Shown here: in pieces, positions 60,397 through 64,000 of the stretch
Position numbering within the stretch: the stretch's first letter is position 1
Layout of the letters: every line of letters starts with the position of its first letter
From: Adineta steineri
Lineage: Eukaryota; Rotifera; Eurotatoria; Adinetida; Adinetidae
Assembly (NCBI GenBank): GCA_905250115.1
Contig: CAJNOI010000017.1
Coordinates: 138,685-202,684, forward strand
Reading direction: 5' to 3'
Length of the DNA: 64,000 nt
Translations under genes and position numbers: made by a program
The notes under the pieces: generated by a model
Database searches by the model: none
What the model was told of the DNA's origin: nothing
Seen by the model: the letters and a program-made list of their open reading frames with translations, nothing else

Positions 60397-61551
60397 GTTC
60401 TTCTTTTTCTTTTCAAATATAAATTACTATGAAGGGTAAAACGTATTATGGGTCTATATGTATTACTATGAGGAGTGATTGAATATTCTTTGCTTCACTG
60501 ATTTTGCGTCATGTAACTATTTTATCTATTTTCTTTCATATTATCAAAAAACGTAGGCAACGCTGCGTTAAAGACAAAAATTTCAGATATTTGTTTTGCA
60601 TAGATGTAAATATACCTAATGTTTTCTTCATACCTATCGCGTAGGAGTAATATGTTATCATTAAAAAGTCAGAGACAGTAGATTCAATAATTAGGTATAG
60701 ACGAAAAAAGAAAGAATAAATTGTCGATTGCTTTTAATTTCTATAGAATCATGAAGCTTTAAGTTAGACTTTTCTTAACGGTAAAAAAACAATATAATAA
60801 ATAAAATTCATATATAGATTTATAAGAGATATAAGTTTATTTTAAGATTATTATTGATTACGAAATAGTTCTATAATACCAATGATATTTTCTATGCGAC
60901 TAGATATGATATTCATTAATAATATGAATATATTTACAAATCAATCAATTATAGATAAACAATTCTATCAACCTCTATTATAATATCGAGTTAGGAATAT
61001 ATTTCTTAAAGAAAAACTAAAATTTATACTTTATATGATTCATGTTAAATAAATGCAATTATAGATTGGTTAGAACTCATGAATCTTTAAAATAATGAAT
61101 CTCTTTTTTAAATGTATCAATGAAATCTTATTGTTTGAAAAGAATAATAGAACAATAATGATTTCACATTTGTCTGACACTTGATTTAGTTCTGTTCGTT
61201 TGGTTTGTACCAAGAAACTAATTGCATTTAGATAACAAAAATAAAGTGAATGATTGATTTCTATGAGTTTTTCTATTAAAATCAAATAGGGTGTGGGTGT
61301 GGATATTAGTGACGTATTAACTCCATACCCACACCCACACCCTCACAAATGTTAGTAGTTATGTGAATTGAAACTAAACAACTGAAAATAAGATAAAAAA
61401 CGATCTGGAAAAAAATTCGGTAATACTTCGTTCACTTTCGAATTTCTCGATGTGATACTGGAAGGAGAAAAAAAGGAAAAAAGAAGTGTCTTTATAGAAA
61501 TCTTGAAGCAAATGATATTGTTTTTGGTTTGGTATCATTATAGATACAATA
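60397..61551. other. Intergenic region with palindromic element 12
   Basis: AT-rich spacer between the ABCB start and the cysteine-rich gene's stop. The open frame at 61070-61285 (-) has no recognisable content. Confidence 0.5.
61288..61346. repeat. Telomere-like palindromic element 12 (near-perfect arms)
   Basis: AGGGTGTGGGTGTGG and CCACACCCACACCCT, separated by variable sequence, with extra pairing ATGG/CCAT nearby; about 58 bp. CAAAT occurs on both sides (61283-61287, 61347-61351), a possible 5-bp target duplication. It lies about 205 bp past the stop of the cysteine-rich gene. Confidence 0.8.
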
Positions 61552-63982
61552 TTAACGTCGTGAACATTGCTTCATGGTAGCTGTTGTTCCATCAGCATTA
61601 GTAAATGTAATACTTGCACATTGACATTTGCAACAATCCGAATCAGTTTTACATTTACCTTGTATTGGACAACTGGTGCCACATATTGGTGTAACATTAG
61701 GATTAACACATGAACCATAAACGTCAGTTTGAAGATGTCGAAAGCATTGACATTCAGAGGTAGTCTGACAACAATCGGCATTCGTCGTACAATTCTTATT
61801 TGAACAACAAGTACTGGAAACTGCTGTTGATGTTGTAGTTATTTTCGTGGTTGTTTTCGTAGTAGTTTTAGTCGTAGTCGTTGCCTTAGTAGTATTGTGT
61901 GACGTTGTTGTATTAATGTGTATGGTTGAATTAGGTCGTGCAGTAGTGGTAGATGCACAGTTGATAGATGAAGGATTATTCAGGCAGAAGATAGTATTAT
62001 TTCCACTAGTGCAATATTGTAGTTGTGGATTGTAACATGTGCCAGAACAAAGTTGATTTCCAATTGGACACACTGTGCTGTTATCACCATAGCAAACAGA
62101 AGTTGTATTATCATAGCATTGTTTCTGACTTCCACAAACTTGGATATTACTATTTGAATACCAGTAGTAATAACCGGGACAAATTGTTTCATTATTTATA
62201 CAAATTGACGAATAACTAGTCATACATTGTGTCCCACATATATATGGCGATTGACATAATGTATTGTTAAAGCAGTAGAGTTGAGAAGAGTTATAACAAA
62301 AAAGACCATATCCCTGCCAAAGAAATTGATTATAATTTTGTACATTACAAACTGAATCGCCAACGTTACAAATCTGTGTGTCATTATAACAATATTGAGA
62401 GTTTGAGTAACACACACCATTACATGAATGAAGACAACTAATATTACCATTAACACAGACTTGTAAATTGGGATTATAACAAGTTCCTCCGCATACTTGT
62501 GAATTCAATCCTTGACAAACTATACTACTATTTATACAAACACTTGTTGTATTATCATAGCATAATCGTTGTTCACGATTGCAAACTTGAACATTTGAAT
62601 TATAATAGTAAAAACCTTGACAGGATGTTTCATTATTTACGCAGGCTGAATAGTAATCGGTTCGACACTGTTGTCCACATGTTTCATATAAAGGGCAAAT
62701 TGCATTTTTATCACAGTTCCACTGAGATGTATTATAACAGGATAGACCAGCAGAGTGTGACACCCAATAAGCTGTTTGTACATCACAAACTAATTCTCCA
62801 GTGTTGCAGACTATTGTGTTATTATAACAATATTGAGAGTTACCATAACAAGTACCATTGCAAGAGTTAATACAGCTAATAGTATTATTATTCATACAGA
62901 TCTGTGTACCAGGATTATAGCAAATTGAATTACATAATTGTGAACTTTGTAGTGGACAGATAGTAGTGTTATTTACACATACACTAGTAGTATTATCGTA
63001 ACACGATTGCTGACTTCCACAAACATTAATATTACTATTCTGATTCCAATAGTAGTAACCGGAACAAATCGTTTCGTTATTTACGCATGTTGAATACACG
63101 TTAGTAAGACATTGCGTTCCACATGTATACAGCGATTGACATAATGTATTGTTAGAGCAATAGTATTGAGAAGAGTTATAACAAAACAGACCATATCCTT
63201 CCCAAAAAAAATCCATTATAATTTTGTACATTACAAACTGAGTCACCAACGTTACAAATCTTTGTATCATTATAACAATATTGTGAGTTTAAGTAACACA
63301 CACCATTGCAGGAATTAATACAAGTAATAGTATCATTTACACACATTTGAATCGTAGAATCATAGCAGGTTCCTCCGCATACTTGTGAATTTAATCCTTG
63401 ACAAACTGTACTACCATTCAAGCAAACACTTGTTGTATTATCATAGCATAGTCCTTGTTGACGATTGCAAACTTGAATATTTGAACTATAATAGTAAAAA
63501 CCTTGACAAATCGTTTCGTTATTTACGCATGTTGACCATGCGCTAGTAAGACATTGCGATCCGCATGTATATGGTGATTGACATAATGTATTGTTAATGC
63601 AATAGAGTTGAGAAGAGTCGTAACATATAGGACCATATCCTTCCCAAAGAAATGCATTATAATTTTGTACATTACAAACGGAATCAGCAATATTACAAAT
63701 CTTCGTATCATTATAACAATACTGAGAACTGGTATAACAAATACCATTGCAGGAATTAATACAAGCAACAGTATCATTTACACACATTTGAATAGTAGGA
63801 TCATAGCAGGTTCCGGCGCATGCTTGTGAACTCAATCCTTGACAAACTGTCATACCATTTAAACAGACACTTGTTGTATTATCATAGCATAATCCTTGTT
63901 GACGATTACAAACTTGGATATTTGAGACATAATAGTAAAAACCTTGACAAATCGTTTCGTTATTTACGCATGTTGAATACAC
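61552..63982 (-). CDS. Cysteine-rich secreted protein of 147-residue tandem repeats with mucin-like tail (5' end outside window, one frameshift)
   Basis: At least five tandem units of 147 residues (441 bp), each with about 20 cysteines in short Cys-loops (STCVNNETICQGFYYY, CYDNTTSVC, VCGGTCYDSTIQMC, CINSCNGVC, NSQYCYNDTKICN, VCNVQNYN, LWEGYG). Asn-x-Thr/Ser sequons are very frequent, implying heavy N-glycosylation. The repeats end near 61990. A Thr-rich stretch (TTKATTTTKTTTKTTTK) suited to O-glycosylation follows, and then a distinct C-terminal cysteine domain (CCSNKNCTTNADCC ... CKTDSDCCKCQC). One base too many in an 8-base run (63204-63211) breaks the frame inside a repeat; neighbouring units show the correct text (FLWEGYG). 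No transmembrane segment; probably extracellular matrix, mucus or gland secretion. The N-terminus lies beyond the window. Family not recognised. Confidence 0.8.
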
Positions 63983-64000
63983 GCTAGTAAGACATTGCGT

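Overview
This looks like nuclear DNA of a bdelloid rotifer (Adineta/Rotaria type), an inference from gene content and style. The DNA is very AT-rich and genes have many introns, often only 40-70 bp. Metazoan families occur beside types common in bdelloids: EGF/LDL-receptor-class-A 7TM receptors, ADP-ribosyltransferase-TPR proteins, NHL-repeat membrane proteins and fibrinogen-domain proteins. Short palindromes are built from TGTGGG-like units, which resemble the bdelloid telomere repeat. A run of 100 Ns (35878-35977) marks an assembly gap.

Layout. 0-4.5 kb: tandem duplication of a secreted fibrinogen-related gene; one copy carries a histone-H3-tail-like mature N-terminus. 4.6-5.05 kb: duplicated, decayed 3' fragment of the FAM221A gene that lies intact at 17.2-18.6 kb. 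6.7-8.5 kb: membrane-anchored NHL protein (+). 10.1-14.7 kb: large LDLRa/EGF 7TM receptor (-). 18.9-20.8 kb: GDP-forming succinyl-CoA ligase beta subunit (+). 20.9-23.4 kb: ADP-ribosyltransferase-TPR gene (-) interrupted by a 331-bp MITE with 8-bp target duplications. 23.9-24.6 kb: secreted EGF protein. 27.4-30.5 kb: Mnk-type kinase. 32.8-39.1 kb: Rho kinase (ROCK) containing the gap. 40.9-43.1 kb: unrecognised protein with a ubiquitin-like N-terminus. 45.0-45.7 kb: alpha-carbonic anhydrase. 46.7-48.5 kb: four-TM TMEM272-like protein. 51.0-53.4 kb (+): decayed coding tracts and the tail of a MULE-like transposase. 54.0-60.4 kb: P-glycoprotein-type ABCB transporter. 61.6 kb to the window end: a cysteine-rich secreted protein of 147-residue repeats.

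The genes are independent eukaryotic units; no operon or cluster logic is visible. Most are on the minus strand. The three observations I rate highest are: (1) the H3-tail mimic exposed exactly at the predicted signal-peptidase site of a secreted protein; (2) a family of about a dozen short palindromes with telomere-like arms, found only between genes, several at duplication or fragment junctions or beside stop codons; (3) six single-base frameshifts in otherwise intact genes, five of them one extra base in an A/T run of 7-8, which are either consensus errors or something systematic.

Coordinates for multi-exon genes run from start codon to stop codon and include introns. Splice sites were read by eye. 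No database search was possible.
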